DNA of 64,000 nucleotides, from positions 124,001 through 188,000 of the forward strand of contig DASYHQ010000008.1 of the NCBI GenBank assembly GCA_035998445.1, read 5' to 3'. How positions within the stretch are numbered: position 1 is the stretch's first letter; each line of letters opens with the position of its first letter. The notes under the pieces are model-generated. The model was not told the origin of the DNA and made no database searches. It saw only the letters and a list, made by a program, of their open reading frames with translations. The DNA is from Tepidisphaeraceae bacterium (GTDB lineage: Bacteria; Planctomycetota; Phycisphaerae; Tepidisphaerales; Tepidisphaeraceae). This document shows, one piece after another, positions 25,322-35,086 of the stretch. Both the position numbers and the translations under genes were made by a program.

Positions 25322-26986
25322 GTGCCCCAGACCGAACTTTCCCCCACGCATCGCCGGTTCATGCTGGCCACCATACTCGTGCTCGCAGCGCTCATGCGGC
25401 TGGTGGGCAGCGCGCCGCCCGGCGTGCACGTGGACGAGGCATCCAACGCCTGGAACGCGTGGTGCCTTCTGAACCTTGGCACCGACGAGCACTTCCAAAC
25501 GCTTCCCACCTTCTACACCGGCTCGTTCGGCGACAATCGCAGCGCGCTGTACCTCTACTTCCTCATGCCGTTTCAGGCGGTCTTCGGGTTCAGCGCGTAC
25601 ACGACGCGCCTGCCAGCGGTGTTCGGGGGCATCGCGTCGGTCGGGCTGATGTACGTCGTGGGCAAGCGCCTGTTCGACGCGCGGGTGGGCCTGGCCGCGG
25701 CGTTCCTGATGGCGCTGACACCGTGGCAGGTCTTCAGCAGTCGCTGGGGCCACGAGTCCAGCATCGCGCCGCTGCTCGTGCTAAGTTCCGTCGCTGCGCT
25801 GTTGTGGGCCGGCGCGCCGTTCACGGGTCAGGCACGGCCGATGACGCCGATGCGCGGCTTCGTCGCCGGCGCGATCTGCGGCCTGGCCTGTTACGGCTAC
25901 GCCGCGGTGCGGATCGCGCTGCCGGTGCTGCTGATCGCGATCACGCTGGCGACGCTGAAGCACTGGATCGACGCGCTGCGCGACCCGACGCGCCGCTGGG
26001 GCGTCGCCGCGATGGCGCTGGGCGTGCTGGTGACGTTCGCGCCGCTCGTTCATCGTCATCTGACCGATGACGGCATCAACACGCGCGGCAACCTCACGTG
26101 GGTCTGGGACGCGTCCGACCCGACCACCACGCGCATCGCGAAGGTCGTCGACCGCTATCCCGCCCACTTCGGCCCGACGTATTTGTTCCTGGACCGCAAC
26201 GACGATCCGACCCAGTCGATGCCGCCGGGCTTCGGCGTGCTGCACTGGTACGCGCTGCCGTTCCTGCTGGTGGGCGTGGTGGTGCTGGCCCGGCGAACGT
26301 GGTCTTCGCCGGCGGCGCGGGTGGCGGTCGTCGCGCTGCTGGCGTACCCGGCCGGTGACCTGCTCAGCAGCCACGCCGGCCCGAACACGCTGCGCTCGCT
26401 GGCCGGCCTGCCGTGGATGGAATTGACCACCGGCGTCGGCCTTGTGGCGTGCTACGTGCTGCTGCGCGAGCGATGGCGCTGGCCGGCCATCGCCACGATG
26501 GGCGTCGTGGGCATCGCGTTTGGCGGCCTGTTCCTGTGGCAGTTGGACCGCGATTTCCGCACCGACCCGGCCCGCTGGAGCGTCCGCACGATGGACATCG
26601 CCGCTGCGGTCGACTGGCTGCAGCCGCGGCTGCGCGATTGCGATGCGGTCTTCTGGACGCAGAAGGACACGTCGTTCGTCTACGCGCCGATGCTCGTCTA
26701 CCTGCAGGCGTCGCCTCGCATGTGGCTGGACGAACCGGTGGCCCGCTCGCGCAGCGTCGGGGAACGTTTCCAAGCCGCCGACCTCGTGTGGCAGGTGGGC
26801 AAGCACCACTTCATGTTCACGCACGAGTTCGTCGGCCCCGCCGTCGCCGGCCTCGGTCGCGGTCCACGCGTGGCGTACATCGTGCGGCCGGGCGAGCTCG
26901 ATCTGGACAAAGACGTCAAACCCAGCGCCGAGATTCTCGGCCCCGATGGGAAGGTGAGCCTGCAGCTGTTCGACCTGCAGTATTGA
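25322..26986 (+). CDS. ArnT/PMT-like glycosyltransferase family 39 membrane protein
   Basis: A 554-residue multi-pass membrane protein. After the first membrane segment (FMLATILVLAALMRLVG) comes the conserved first loop PPGVHVDEASNAWNAW with the Asp-Glu pair used by GT-C enzymes. Then FGDNRSALYLYFLMPF and RLPAVFGGIASVGLMYVVGK precede about ten hydrophobic segments and a soluble C-terminal domain of about 150 residues outside the membrane. Such enzymes transfer sugars from polyprenyl-phosphate donors to lipids or proteins. The start is uncertain: TTG 25286, GTG 25322 (chosen) and ATG 25361 are all in frame, and none has a clear ribosome site. It follows the oxidoreductase after 50 bases. Confidence 0.85.
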   Translation: MPQTELSPTHRRFMLATILVLAALMRLVGSAPPGVHVDEASNAWNAWCLLNLGTDEHFQTLPTFYTGSFGDNRSALYLYFLMPFQAVFGFSAYTTRLPAVFGGIASVGLMYVVGKRLFDARVGLAAAFLMALTPWQVFSSRWGHESSIAPLLVLSSVAALLWAGAPFTGQARPMTPMRGFVAGAICGLACYGYAAVRIALPVLLIAITLATLKHWIDALRDPTRRWGVAAMALGVLVTFAPLVHRHLTDDGINTRGNLTWVWDASDPTTTRIAKVVDRYPAHFGPTYLFLDRNDDPTQSMPPGFGVLHWYALPFLLVGVVVLARRTWSSPAARVAVVALLAYPAGDLLSSHAGPNTLRSLAGLPWMELTTGVGLVACYVLLRERWRWPAIATMGVVGIAFGGLFLWQLDRDFRTDPARWSVRTMDIAAAVDWLQPRLRDCDAVFWTQKDTSFVYAPMLVYLQASPRMWLDEPVARSRSVGERFQAADLVWQVGKHHFMFTHEFVGPAVAGLGRGPRVAYIVRPGELDLDKDVKPSAEILGPDGKVSLQLFDLQY

Positions 26987-27090
26987 TTGGGCGCGCCGTT
27001 GGTAACCCCTGATCCGCCGTTCGGAACCGGGACGCCGACGAGTTCCACCCCCGTCGGCGATCACGTCGCCCATTGCGACACCGCTCGCCC

Positions 27091-27684
27091 CTCTTCTGTA
27101 GGACAGGCATTCCTGCCTGTCTCTCCCCCCGCTCTCCCCCCGTATTCTCTTTGCCTCTCTTCTGTGGCACAGGCATTCTTGCCTGTGTGGCGCTAGCCGC
27201 GATAACGAAGAGGCAGAGACGCGAAGGCGCGAAGGAGGACACGAAGAAAAGTGCAGCGCGTTGCGCGGGTTTCACCGCAACTGCGCAGCGCGTCCGTAGA
27301 GATGGATAGTTGGCTCTTTGACAATTGAATAGGCGATGCCGCGGACAAGGCCATAACCCGTCGTCGTCACCCGATGGTGCACAATGGTGCAAAATGGTGC
27401 ACGAAATCGCGTTCTGCCTTACCCAAACCGCCGCCAGGGTATTGTGTTGCGGTTTCCTTCGCGCTTCCTTCGTGTCTTCGCGCCTTCGCGTCTCTTAAAT
27501 CCTGTCGATGGGAGCGCAACGCAAAGAGAGAGAGAGAGAGAGACAAGAATGTTCGTCCCACCCTATGAAGGGCAAAGGCAGAAGAGACACAGGCAGGAAT
27601 GCATGTGCCACAGAAGACAGAATACGGGGGGAGAGGCAGACGGGGGGAGAGACAAGCAGGAATGCCTGTCCTACAGAAGAACGA
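27091..27684. mobile_element. Family C element (copy C1), 594 bp with ~100-bp terminal inverted repeats
   Basis: The ends are inverted copies of a block containing TGTAGGACAGGCATTCCTGC and TGTGGCACAGGCATTC. The interior 27208-27684 matches the reverse complement of 34565-35041 over its length. Shared landmarks, in order: GCGAAGGCGCGAAG repeats, GTAGAGATGGATAG, a boxA-like GCTCTTTGACAA-TGAATAG (27313-27332), a triple ATGGTGCA repeat (27373-27402), TTACCCAAACCGCCGCCA, and TTCGCGCCTTCGCGTCTCTT. No open frame is conserved between the two copies, so it appears non-coding. It fills the gap between the GT39 and mutS genes. Confidence 0.8.
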
Positions 27685-27692
27685 CGCCACGG

Positions 27693-30344
27693 TCACTTAC
27701 CGTACTTGTCCTTCCACGCGCGCAGGAGTTCGTGGGCCTGCAGGGGAGAGAGCGAATCGAGTTGGGTTCCCGCCAGCGTCGTCAGCAGCTCTTTCGCGGG
27801 GTCGACGAACAGGGTGAGCTGCGAATCGTCCACCTCGCGGTCGGCCTTCTTGCCGCGGCTGATGCGGGGCTTGCCGACGTGCTGGACGGCCAGTTCACCC
27901 AGCAATTGGCGGGCGCGTTCGAGGACGGGCTTCGGGACGCCGGCGAGGCGGGCGACGTGAATGCCGTAGCTGCGGTCGGTGCCGCCTTCGACGATGCGGT
28001 GCAGGAAGATCACCTGATCCTCCCACTCGCGCACGGCCACGTTCAGGTTCTTCACGCCGGTGAAACGGTTGGCCAGGTCGGTCAGCTCGTGATAGTGCGT
28101 CGCGAAAAGCGTGTGGCACTTCACGGTGGCCGCGACGTGCTCGCTGATCGCCCAAGCGAGGCTCAGGCCGTCCAGCGTGCTCGTGCCGCGACCGATTTCG
28201 TCTAAGACGACGAGGCTGCGATCGGTGGCATTGTTGAGGATGTTGGCCGTCTCGGTCATCTCGACCATGAAGGTCGATTGGCCGCCATGCAGTTCGTCGC
28301 TCGCGCCGATGCGGGTGAAGAGGCGATCGCGTAAACCCACTGTTGCGCTCTTGGCCGGCACGTAGCTGCCGACGTGCGCCAGCAGCGTGATGAGCGCAAC
28401 CTGGCGGATGTACGTGCTCTTACCGGCCATGTTCGGCCCGGTGATGAGCGAGAGCGAGTCCCGCTCGCCGAACGTGGTGTCGTTGGCGACGAACTCGCTG
28501 CCGAGTTGTTGTTCCAGCACGGGATGGCGCCCATCGATGATCGACAGCACGCGGTCTTCCGTCACCATCGGTCGGCAGTACTTGCGTTCGGCTGCCAGAG
28601 AAGCGAGCGCGCTTAGCACGTCGATGCGCGCCAAGGCCAGCGCCATCTCTTGGAACGTCGCGACATGAGGCAGGAGCGTTTGCCGGACGTTCTCAAAGAG
28701 TGATTGCTCGAGCGCGATCGCCTTGTCCTGCGCGCCGAGGGCCTCGCTCTCGAAGGACTTTAGCTCGGTCGTGATGTAGCGTTCGCTGTTGGTCGTGGTC
28801 TGCTTGCGGGTCCAATTGGCCGGCGCCTTGTCCTTGTGGACGTTGGTTACCTCGATGTAGTAGCCGAAGACCTTGTTGTACCCCACTTTCAGGTTGGGGA
28901 TGTTCGCCTCGGTCGCCAGTTGCGATTGGTAACGGGCGAGCCATTGCTGGCTGTTGGTGCCGATGTCGCGCAGGCGGTCGAGTTCGGCATCGAACCCGGT
29001 CGCGATGACGCCGCCCTCGCGCAGGTGTGGGGCGGGTTCGGGCTGGATCGCGCTGCGAAGGTAGGCCGCCTGCCCTTCCACGAAGGGTCGCAGTTGGGCC
29101 AGATCCGGCGCGACGGTCTCGGCGGCCCGCAGGGCGGCCAGGCGGTCGATCAGCGCCGGTAGCGATTCGAGGCAACGCCCCAGCGACGCCAGATCGCGCG
29201 GGTTGGCCCGCCCCACCGCGATCCGGCCGACGATGCGCTCGATGTCGCAGACGTCGTCCAATGCCGCGGCGATCTCTTTCAATGCGGTCGGCTCGTCCAA
29301 CAGCGCCGCGATGGCGCTCTGCCGCGCCAGGATGTGTTCCAGATCGCGCAGCGGTGTGCGCAGCCATTGCCGGAGCAACCGGCCACCCATCGTCGTGCGT
29401 GTGCGGTCGATGGCGGATAAGAGCGATCCCTCGGTTCCACCGCTGCGCACGGTGCGGTCGATCTCCAGGCTGCGCCAACTGGCGGGGTCGATCAGCAGAT
29501 GATCTTCAATCGCGTGACGGCGCATCGGGCGGATGTGGGCCAGCGCCGACCGCTGGGTTTCTTCGAGGTACGTTAGCACCGCGCCACAGGCGAGCACGGC
29601 GGCGTCGTCGTCGGTGAAGCCAAAGCCACCAGCGGTCTTGGCCTGCCATTGCCGCTGCAACTGCTCGCGCGCATGGTGCGGCGTGAACTGCCAGCCGGGT
29701 CGGGTGGTTACGGTACCGATGCCCAGCTTGCCGATCGCCGCCCCCACCGCGTGCGGTTGGCCACTGGGCAACTCGGGGATCAGCACCTCCGCGGGCCGCA
29801 GGCGGGCGATCTCGTCGATCACCTGCCCCTCGTTGCCGCTCATGGCGACGCAGGCACCGGTCGACAGTTCGACCCAAACCAACCCGGCCCGGTAACCGTC
29901 GCTCTTGCTGACGCCAAACGCGACGGCGGCCACGAAGTTGTCGTTGCGGCCGTCCAGCAGCGCGTCGTCGGTCAGCGTGCCGGGCGTCATCAGCCGCACG
30001 ACCTCGCGCTTCACCAGACCCTTGGCCAGGGCGGCGTCTTCCATCTGCTCGCAGATCGCCACCTTATGACCGGCGGCGATCATCTTGCGCAGGTAGTTCT
30101 CGACGGCGTGGAACGGGATGCCCGCCATCGGGATCTCGTCCGGCGAACCCTTGTTGCGACTGGTGAGCGCCACGCCCAGCACCTTGGCGGCGGTCTTAGC
30201 GTCCTCCCAGAACATCTCGTAGAAGTCGCCCATGCGAAAAAACAGCACGTAGCCCGGGTGCTGGGCCTTGAACTGCTGATACTGCCGCATGGCTGGCGAC
30301 AGCGCTTTTTCCGGGGCTGGAGTTGGTACGGCGGCGTCGTGCAT
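27693..30344 (-). CDS. mutS: DNA mismatch repair protein MutS
   Basis: A full-length MutS of 883 residues. It recognises mispaired bases and recruits MutL. Mismatch-binding domain I carries the F-x-E motif in FFRMGDFYEMFWEDAK. The connector, lever (SLLSAIDRTRTTMGGRLLRQ) and clamp domains follow. The ATPase has Walker A in TGPNMAGKSTYIRQ, Walker B in SLVVLDEIGRGTSTLDG, and the downstream FATHYHELTDLA. The C-terminal segment after the ATPase ends HELLRAWKDKYGK. The ATG at 30344 is chosen over an upstream in-frame codon at 30407, because the extra residues (HPLFLDRKPRPAYPRS) look non-native. It is transcribed alone and ends at the family C element. Confidence 0.97.
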   Translation of the reverse strand: MHDAAVPTPAPEKALSPAMRQYQQFKAQHPGYVLFFRMGDFYEMFWEDAKTAAKVLGVALTSRNKGSPDEIPMAGIPFHAVENYLRKMIAAGHKVAICEQMEDAALAKGLVKREVVRLMTPGTLTDDALLDGRNDNFVAAVAFGVSKSDGYRAGLVWVELSTGACVAMSGNEGQVIDEIARLRPAEVLIPELPSGQPHAVGAAIGKLGIGTVTTRPGWQFTPHHAREQLQRQWQAKTAGGFGFTDDDAAVLACGAVLTYLEETQRSALAHIRPMRRHAIEDHLLIDPASWRSLEIDRTVRSGGTEGSLLSAIDRTRTTMGGRLLRQWLRTPLRDLEHILARQSAIAALLDEPTALKEIAAALDDVCDIERIVGRIAVGRANPRDLASLGRCLESLPALIDRLAALRAAETVAPDLAQLRPFVEGQAAYLRSAIQPEPAPHLREGGVIATGFDAELDRLRDIGTNSQQWLARYQSQLATEANIPNLKVGYNKVFGYYIEVTNVHKDKAPANWTRKQTTTNSERYITTELKSFESEALGAQDKAIALEQSLFENVRQTLLPHVATFQEMALALARIDVLSALASLAAERKYCRPMVTEDRVLSIIDGRHPVLEQQLGSEFVANDTTFGERDSLSLITGPNMAGKSTYIRQVALITLLAHVGSYVPAKSATVGLRDRLFTRIGASDELHGGQSTFMVEMTETANILNNATDRSLVVLDEIGRGTSTLDGLSLAWAISEHVAATVKCHTLFATHYHELTDLANRFTGVKNLNVAVREWEDQVIFLHRIVEGGTDRSYGIHVARLAGVPKPVLERARQLLGELAVQHVGKPRISRGKKADREVDDSQLTLFVDPAKELLTTLAGTQLDSLSPLQAHELLRAWKDKYGK

Positions 30345-30506
30345 CGGGGGCGAGCGAGGGTACGCCGGGCGTGGTTTGCGATCAAGAAACAGAGGATGAA
30401 CCGCCAAGAACGCCCAGGAAGAAGAGCGAGGATGGAGGAATGAGAAACGAACGTCCGCACTCCGGTTGCCGCTTGCGGCTTAGGAGTGGTTTCAAGACGT
30501 CTCGTT

Positions 30507-30574
30507 ACCCGTACCACGGGCGGCTCGCCCGTGGTCATTTGCGAAGAAACGGGCGGGCCGCCCGTTGTACGGGG
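30507..30574. repeat. Palindromic element with two nested hairpins
   Basis: The left half CCCGTACCACGGGCGGCTCG facing GAGCCGCCC-type complement, and the right half CGGGCGGGCCGCCCGTTGTA, form two adjacent hairpins that also pair with each other (CCGTACCACGGGCGG against CCGCCCGTTGTACGG). It is the only copy in the window. The rest of the 420-base gap before the ATP-grasp gene shows no gene. Confidence 0.7.
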
Positions 30575-30764
30575 GGTTTTGAAAGAGCTTCTTAGCCGTC
30601 CGCGCTTTCCATCCTCCATCCTAAATCTTCCATCTTCGTTTTTTCTTTCTCTTTAGCGTCCTTGGCGGTTCGATCGCTTTTTCCTTTCCCCCTGCCAATG
30701 CATCCCTTATGATCCGACTTCCCGGTGGATGGAGTGAAACGAGGAACTCACGAGGGCCTCCGGG

Positions 30765-32213
30765 ATGTTTGAAGGATATGAATCTGACGGCCTGTACGAC
30801 GAGATGTTCGCGTCGGCGGGGGTTCCGCGCGAACATTACGGGCCCGTCACCACCCGCCTGCAGAGCATGGGTCACGACGCCGTCACCCGACGGCTTCGCA
30901 TGGCCGACGTCTCGTTCCGCAATCAGGGCATCACGTTCGCGGTCTACGGCGACAATCGCGGTGTCGAGAAAACGATGCCGTTCGACCTCGTGCCCCGCAT
31001 CGTGCCATCGGACGAGTGGGCCACGATCGAAAAGGGCCTGGCCCAGCGCCTGACGGCGCTCAACATGTTCTGCCAGGACATCTACCACGAACAACGAATC
31101 CTGCGTGAGGGCGTGATTCCGCCCGAGCTGATCTACGGCGCCCAAAGCTTCCGCCGGGAAATGTTCGGCGTGAACGTGCCGAAGAACGTCTACATCCACA
31201 TCTGCGGCACCGACCTGATCCGCGGCGCCGATGGCCTCTACTACGTGCTGGAGGACAACGGCCGCACGCCCAGCGGCGTGTCGTACGTGCTGGAGAACCG
31301 CGCGGTGATGAAGCGCGTCTTCCCCGCCCTGTTCAGCGCCTACCGCGTGCGGGCGATTGAAGATTACCCCTACAACCTGCTGCAGTGCCTGAAGTACGTC
31401 GCCCCGCCGCACGCTGAGAATCCGCACATCGCGGTGCTGACGCCGGGCATCTACAACAGCGCGTATTTCGAGCACAGTTTCCTCGCGCGGCAGATGGGCG
31501 TGGAACTGGTGGAAGGGCGCGACCTGCTGGTCGACAACGCCTTCGTCTACATGCGCACCACCAGCGGCCTGCGGCGGGTGGACGTGATCTATCGCCGCGT
31601 GGACGACAATTTCTTGGACCCGCTCGCCTTCCGCCCCGACAGCGTGCTCGGCGTGGCCGGCATTATGAACGCCTACCGGCTGGGCAACGTGGCCCTCGTG
31701 AACGCCCCCGGCACCGGCGTCGCCGACGATAAGGCGATCTACCCGTTCGTGCCGGACATGATCAAGTTCTACCTGGGCCAGGACGCCATCCTGCCCAACG
31801 TGCCGACCTACATCTGTGCCCGCGATCAGGACCGCAAGTACGTCCTGGACAACCTGGACAAACTCGTGGTGAAGGCCACCAACGAGTCCGGCGGCTACGG
31901 CATGCTCATGGGCCACCAAGCAACCAAGGACGAACGCGCGAAGTTCGCTGAGAAGATCAAAGAGGACCCGCGAAACTACATCGCGCAGCCGATCATCCAG
32001 CTCAGCCAGCACCCGAGTTTGGTCGGTGACCATTTTGAAGGTCGACGGATCGACCTGCGCCCATATCTACTGTACGGCGAGAAGGTCATCGTCATGCCGG
32101 GCGGCCTGACGCGCGTTGCGCTGCGAAAGGGCAGCCTTGTCGTCAACAGCAGCCAAGGGGGTGGCAGCAAGGATACCTGGGTGCTGGACGATGGGTCGGA
32201 GGATGAGGAGTAA
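30765..32213 (+). CDS. Circularly permuted ATP-grasp protein
   Basis: A 482-residue protein of the circularly permuted ATP-grasp type 2 family. It starts [21 protein letters not shown], as this family typically does. Other family-typical stretches are [59 protein letters not shown], and the Gly-rich loop [10 protein letters not shown]. The C-terminus has [20 protein letters not shown]. These proteins are predicted amide- or peptide-bond-forming ligases; the substrates are not known. The downstream genes encode an alpha-E protein and a transglutaminase-like protease, the usual partners, so the three act together. The 153-base gap to the next gene holds a family D palindrome. Confidence 0.92.
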   Translation: MFEGYESDGLYDEMFASAGVPREHYGPVTTRLQSMGHDAVTRRLRMADVSFRNQGITFAVYGDNRGVEKTMPFDLVPRIVPSDEWATIEKGLAQRLTALNMFCQDIYHEQRILREGVIPPELIYGAQSFRREMFGVNVPKNVYIHICGTDLIRGADGLYYVLEDNGRTPSGVSYVLENRAVMKRVFPALFSAYRVRAIEDYPYNLLQCLKYVAPPHAENPHIAVLTPGIYNSAYFEHSFLARQMGVELVEGRDLLVDNAFVYMRTTSGLRRVDVIYRRVDDNFLDPLAFRPDSVLGVAGIMNAYRLGNVALVNAPGTGVADDKAIYPFVPDMIKFYLGQDAILPNVPTYICARDQDRKYVLDNLDKLVVKATNESGGYGMLMGHQATKDERAKFAEKIKEDPRNYIAQPIIQLSQHPSLVGDHFEGRRIDLRPYLLYGEKVIVMPGGLTRVALRKGSLVVNSSQGGGSKDTWVLDDGSEDEE

Positions 32214-32219
32214 GCAAGT

Positions 32220-32336
32220 TCCCTCTCCCGGTACTCCGGGAGAGGGTTAGGGTGAGGGTGATTTTGATGGACGGGCGTCGCCAGCCGTTCGAAATCACCC
32301 TCACCCAGCCTCTCCCGGAGTACCGGGAGAGTGGCC
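32220..32336. repeat. Family D palindromic element between ATP-grasp and alpha-E genes (copy D3)
   Basis: The left half TCCCTCTCCCGGTACTCCGG with AGGGTTAGGGTGAGGGTGAT faces CGAAATCACCCTCACCCAGC with a second hairpin ending GGGAGAGTGGCC. The outer arms pair over about 45 bases with few mismatches. It starts seven bases after the ATP-grasp stop. Confidence 0.88.
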
Positions 32337-32366
32337 GGAACAAGCCAGCAGCGCCGATGAAGCGTT

Positions 32367-33410
32367 ATGAACATGAACAGCCCACAATCCCAACTCACCT
32401 CCGGCCCGGCGACAGCGTACGGGGCGAAGGTGAACCAGCACTCGCGGCCGATCCTGGCGCGCGACGCCGACTCGATCTATTGGATGAGCCGTTACGTCGA
32501 GCGTGCCGAGCACGTCGCGCGGCTGCTGCTGATCAACACGAACCTGCTGGTCGACGTCGGCGACCTGGCGCCGGCGCTGGAGCAGCGCATGTGGCAGAGC
32601 ATGCTGACGATCATGCACTTGCCGCCGCTGGAGATCGCCGAGGACGACGAGCGCAACGTCGGCCAGCTGATCGCGCGGCACATGACCTTCGACCGCGAGA
32701 ACCCCAACAGCCTCTACAACTGCATCTGCCGGGCCCGCGACAACGCGCGCGGCATTCGCGAGCACATCTCTTCGGAGATGTTCGAGAACATCAACACGCT
32801 CTACTGGTTCATCCGTTCCGACGAGGCCGTGGCCCGGTTCGAGGAATCGCCCGAAGAGATCTACCGGCAGGTGATGGCCGGCGCGATGCTGTTCGAGGGC
32901 CTGACCGATCAGACGCTGGCGCACGACCAGCGGTGGCAGTTCGCGCAGCTGGGCAAGTTCCTGGAGCGCATCGACGTGACCACGCGCGTGATCGACACGA
33001 AGTTCGCGATCCTCAGCAGCGCCGAGGCCTCGCTGGAAACGCCGCTGCGCAACATCCACTGGATGGCGGTGCTGCGGTGCTGCTGCAGCATCGAACATTA
33101 CCGCCGCATGTTCGTCGGTGACATGGATCCGCTGAACGTCGCGGCATTCCTGATTCTGCAGCGGAACTTCCCGCGCAGCATAAGGTACTGCGTCGAAGGC
33201 GCCCACGAGGCGATCGCCGGCATTCGCGGCGACGCCAACCCCGGCAGCATCGACCCCGCCGAGCGCATCCTCGGTCGCCTCGATACCCAACTGGAGTACG
33301 CCGAGCTCCAGGAGATTCTCGCCGAAGGCCTGCCGGCATATTTGCAGCGCATCCAGGCCGCGGTGAACGACACGGCGCTGGCGGTGCAGAAGACATACTT
33401 TTTACATTAA
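32367..33410 (+). CDS. Alpha-E domain protein
   Basis: A 347-residue, mostly helical protein of the alpha-E family. The conserved start is ILARDADSIYWMSRYVERAEHVARLLL. Other marks are the E-rich helices RARDNARGIREHIS, MFENINTLYWFIRSDEA, LGKFLERIDVTTRVIDTKF, and the C-terminal IRYCVEGAHEAIAGI. The family is defined by conserved Glu and Arg pairs on helices and is nearly always linked to the permuted ATP-grasp gene, of which it is thought to be a partner or a second subunit. The true start may be at the Met of MNMNSPQ (used) or at a later codon; the first 28 residues are variable. A family E palindrome separates it from the transglutaminase gene. Confidence 0.92.
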   Translation: MNMNSPQSQLTSGPATAYGAKVNQHSRPILARDADSIYWMSRYVERAEHVARLLLINTNLLVDVGDLAPALEQRMWQSMLTIMHLPPLEIAEDDERNVGQLIARHMTFDRENPNSLYNCICRARDNARGIREHISSEMFENINTLYWFIRSDEAVARFEESPEEIYRQVMAGAMLFEGLTDQTLAHDQRWQFAQLGKFLERIDVTTRVIDTKFAILSSAEASLETPLRNIHWMAVLRCCCSIEHYRRMFVGDMDPLNVAAFLILQRNFPRSIRYCVEGAHEAIAGIRGDANPGSIDPAERILGRLDTQLEYAELQEILAEGLPAYLQRIQAAVNDTALAVQKTYFLH

Positions 33411-33420
33411 GCCCTAAACC

Positions 33421-33540
33421 CCAAGCCCCAATGACCAACAAAGGCTCAATCACCAATGACCAAGAAAGCCACGCCACAGAGATGGTGCCTGGCCTGATTG
33501 GGATTTGGTCATTGGTCATTTGTTGGTCATTGGGGCTTGG
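33421..33540. repeat. Family E palindrome between alpha-E and transglutaminase genes (copy E2)
   Basis: Perfect 19-bp terminal inverted repeats, CCAAGCCCCAATGACCAAC at 33421-33439 and complement at 33522-33540. Inside are extra CCAATGACCAA and TTGGTCATTGG blocks. It begins ten bases after the alpha-E stop and ends 17 bases before the next start. Confidence 0.88.
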
Positions 33541-33557
33541 TCATTGAGTCGTCCAAC

Positions 33558-34550
33558 ATGCTTCTCAAGATCAAACATCAAACCGACCTCCTCTACTCCG
33601 ACCTGATCAGCGAGAGCGTGATGGAGCTGCGCATGGGGCCACGGCAGGAGAACGACCAGCATCGGTTGTCGTTCAGCCTGGCGATCGGGCCGGCGTCGCC
33701 GGCGGCCAGTTACTTCGACTGGCTGGGGAACATCGTGCACGCGTTCACCGTCAACGCGTTCCACGCGAGCATCCGCATCGTCGCCACCAGCGTCGTGGAG
33801 ATCGATCGACCCAAAGCCGAGGTCGAACGCTTCGCCGACCAATGGCCGTTGCCCCCCGGGGCGGCCGGGTACACGTGCTACGACTACCTGCACTTCGGCG
33901 GGCCGATCGTCGACTCGCCGGCGCTAAGGCAACTGGTCGAGATGATCAACCCGAAACCGGGCGCGTCGCTTGGCGAGTTGGCGCTGCGCATGCTGCATTT
34001 GATTGACGAGAAGTTCGTCTACAAGACCGGCGTCACCAACTTCGCCAGCCCGATCACCGACGTGCTCGACAGTGGCGCCGGCGTCTGCCAGGACTTCACG
34101 CACCTGATGATCGGCATGAGCCGTGCCATTGGCGTGCCGGCGCGGTACGTCAGTGGATACGTGCACCCCGACAGCGACAACTTCCGCGGGTTCACGCAGA
34201 CGCACGCCTGGTGCGAACTGTTCTTCCCCTCGGCCGGCTGGGTGGGGTTCGACCCGACGAACAAGTGCGTGGTCGGCCCCAACTTCATCAAGGTCGCCAT
34301 CGGCCGCGACTTCCGCGACGTGCCACCCAACCGCGGCGTCTACCGTGGCAAGGCGAGCGAGTCGATCGACGTGAAGGTGCACACCGAGGTCCTACCCGCC
34401 ATTCCCGGTGAGCTCGCCGCCGAACGCGTGCACTCGTTGCCCGTCCCCACCTACCCCGCCGGCTACAACATCCACCGCGAGATGATCAACCAACAGCAGG
34501 AACAGCAGCAGCAACAAAACAGCGGCGTCCACTTCGCCCGCACGGTCTGA
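33558..34550 (+). CDS. Transglutaminase-like cysteine protease
   Basis: A 330-residue protein. The N-terminal beta-sandwich (about residues 1-150) is the bacterial transglutaminase N domain (KHQTDLLYSDLISESVMELR). The transglutaminase core has the catalytic Cys in DSGAGVCQDFTHLMIGMSR, His in GFTQTHAWCELFF, and Asp in VGFDPTNKCVVG. The tail is Gln-rich (QQQEQQQQQNSG) and disordered. In this three-gene cluster the protein is usually taken to cleave or remodel the peptide made by the ATP-grasp protein. The start at 33558 (MLLKIKHQTD) avoids the repeat translated upstream. No signal peptide is seen. Confidence 0.92.
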   Translation: MLLKIKHQTDLLYSDLISESVMELRMGPRQENDQHRLSFSLAIGPASPAASYFDWLGNIVHAFTVNAFHASIRIVATSVVEIDRPKAEVERFADQWPLPPGAAGYTCYDYLHFGGPIVDSPALRQLVEMINPKPGASLGELALRMLHLIDEKFVYKTGVTNFASPITDVLDSGAGVCQDFTHLMIGMSRAIGVPARYVSGYVHPDSDNFRGFTQTHAWCELFFPSAGWVGFDPTNKCVVGPNFIKVAIGRDFRDVPPNRGVYRGKASESIDVKVHTEVLPAIPGELAAERVHSLPVPTYPAGYNIHREMINQQQEQQQQQNSGVHFARTV

Positions 34551-34564
34551 CCCTCGCGCGTCCC

Positions 34565-35041
34565 CACTCTCTCTTCTGTAGGACAGGCATTCCTGCCTGT
34601 CTCTCCATCCCGTCTGCCTCTCCCCCCCGTATTCTGTGGCACAGTCATTTCTGCCTGTGTCTCTACCTTTTCGTGGGACGGGCATCTTTGTCTGTCGCTC
34701 TTTGCGTTGCGCTTCTATCGACAGAGAGTAAGAGACGCGAAGGCGCGAAGACGCGAAGGCGCGAAGACGCGAAGCAAACGCGAAGGACATCACAACCTGC
34801 TGTCGTGGCGGCGGTTTGGGTAAGCCGAAACGCGAATCCGTGCACCATTGTGCACCATTTTGCACCATCGGGTGAACGGGACAGGGCTGGCGGGTTCTCG
34901 GGCGTCGGCTATTCACTTGTCAAAGAGCACACTATCCATCTCTACGCTCGCGCTGCGCGATTGACGTGCAGCAGGCGCAACACCCACTGATTTCCTTCGC
35001 GTCCTCCTTCGCGTCTTCGCGCCTTCGCGTCTCTGCCTCCC
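34565..35041. mobile_element. Family C element (copy C2), inverted relative to C1
   Basis: About 477 bases whose reverse complement aligns to 27208-27684. It has the boxA-like motif on the minus strand (34909-34931), the triple TGCACCAT repeat (34840-34868), the GCGAAGACGCGAAGGC repeats, and one terminal block TGTAGGACAGGCATTCCTGC (34577 onward). It lacks the second terminal block found left of C1. No conserved reading frame was seen. Confidence 0.78.
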
Positions 35042-35086
35042 CCTCTCACTCAATCGCCCTACCGCATCCTCCACGATCGCCGTACC

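Noticed and set aside
27373-27402. Triple ATGGTGCA repeat as a possible CRISPR array
   Set aside because: The units are about 10 bases with no spacers, and there are no cas genes; it is part of the family C element.
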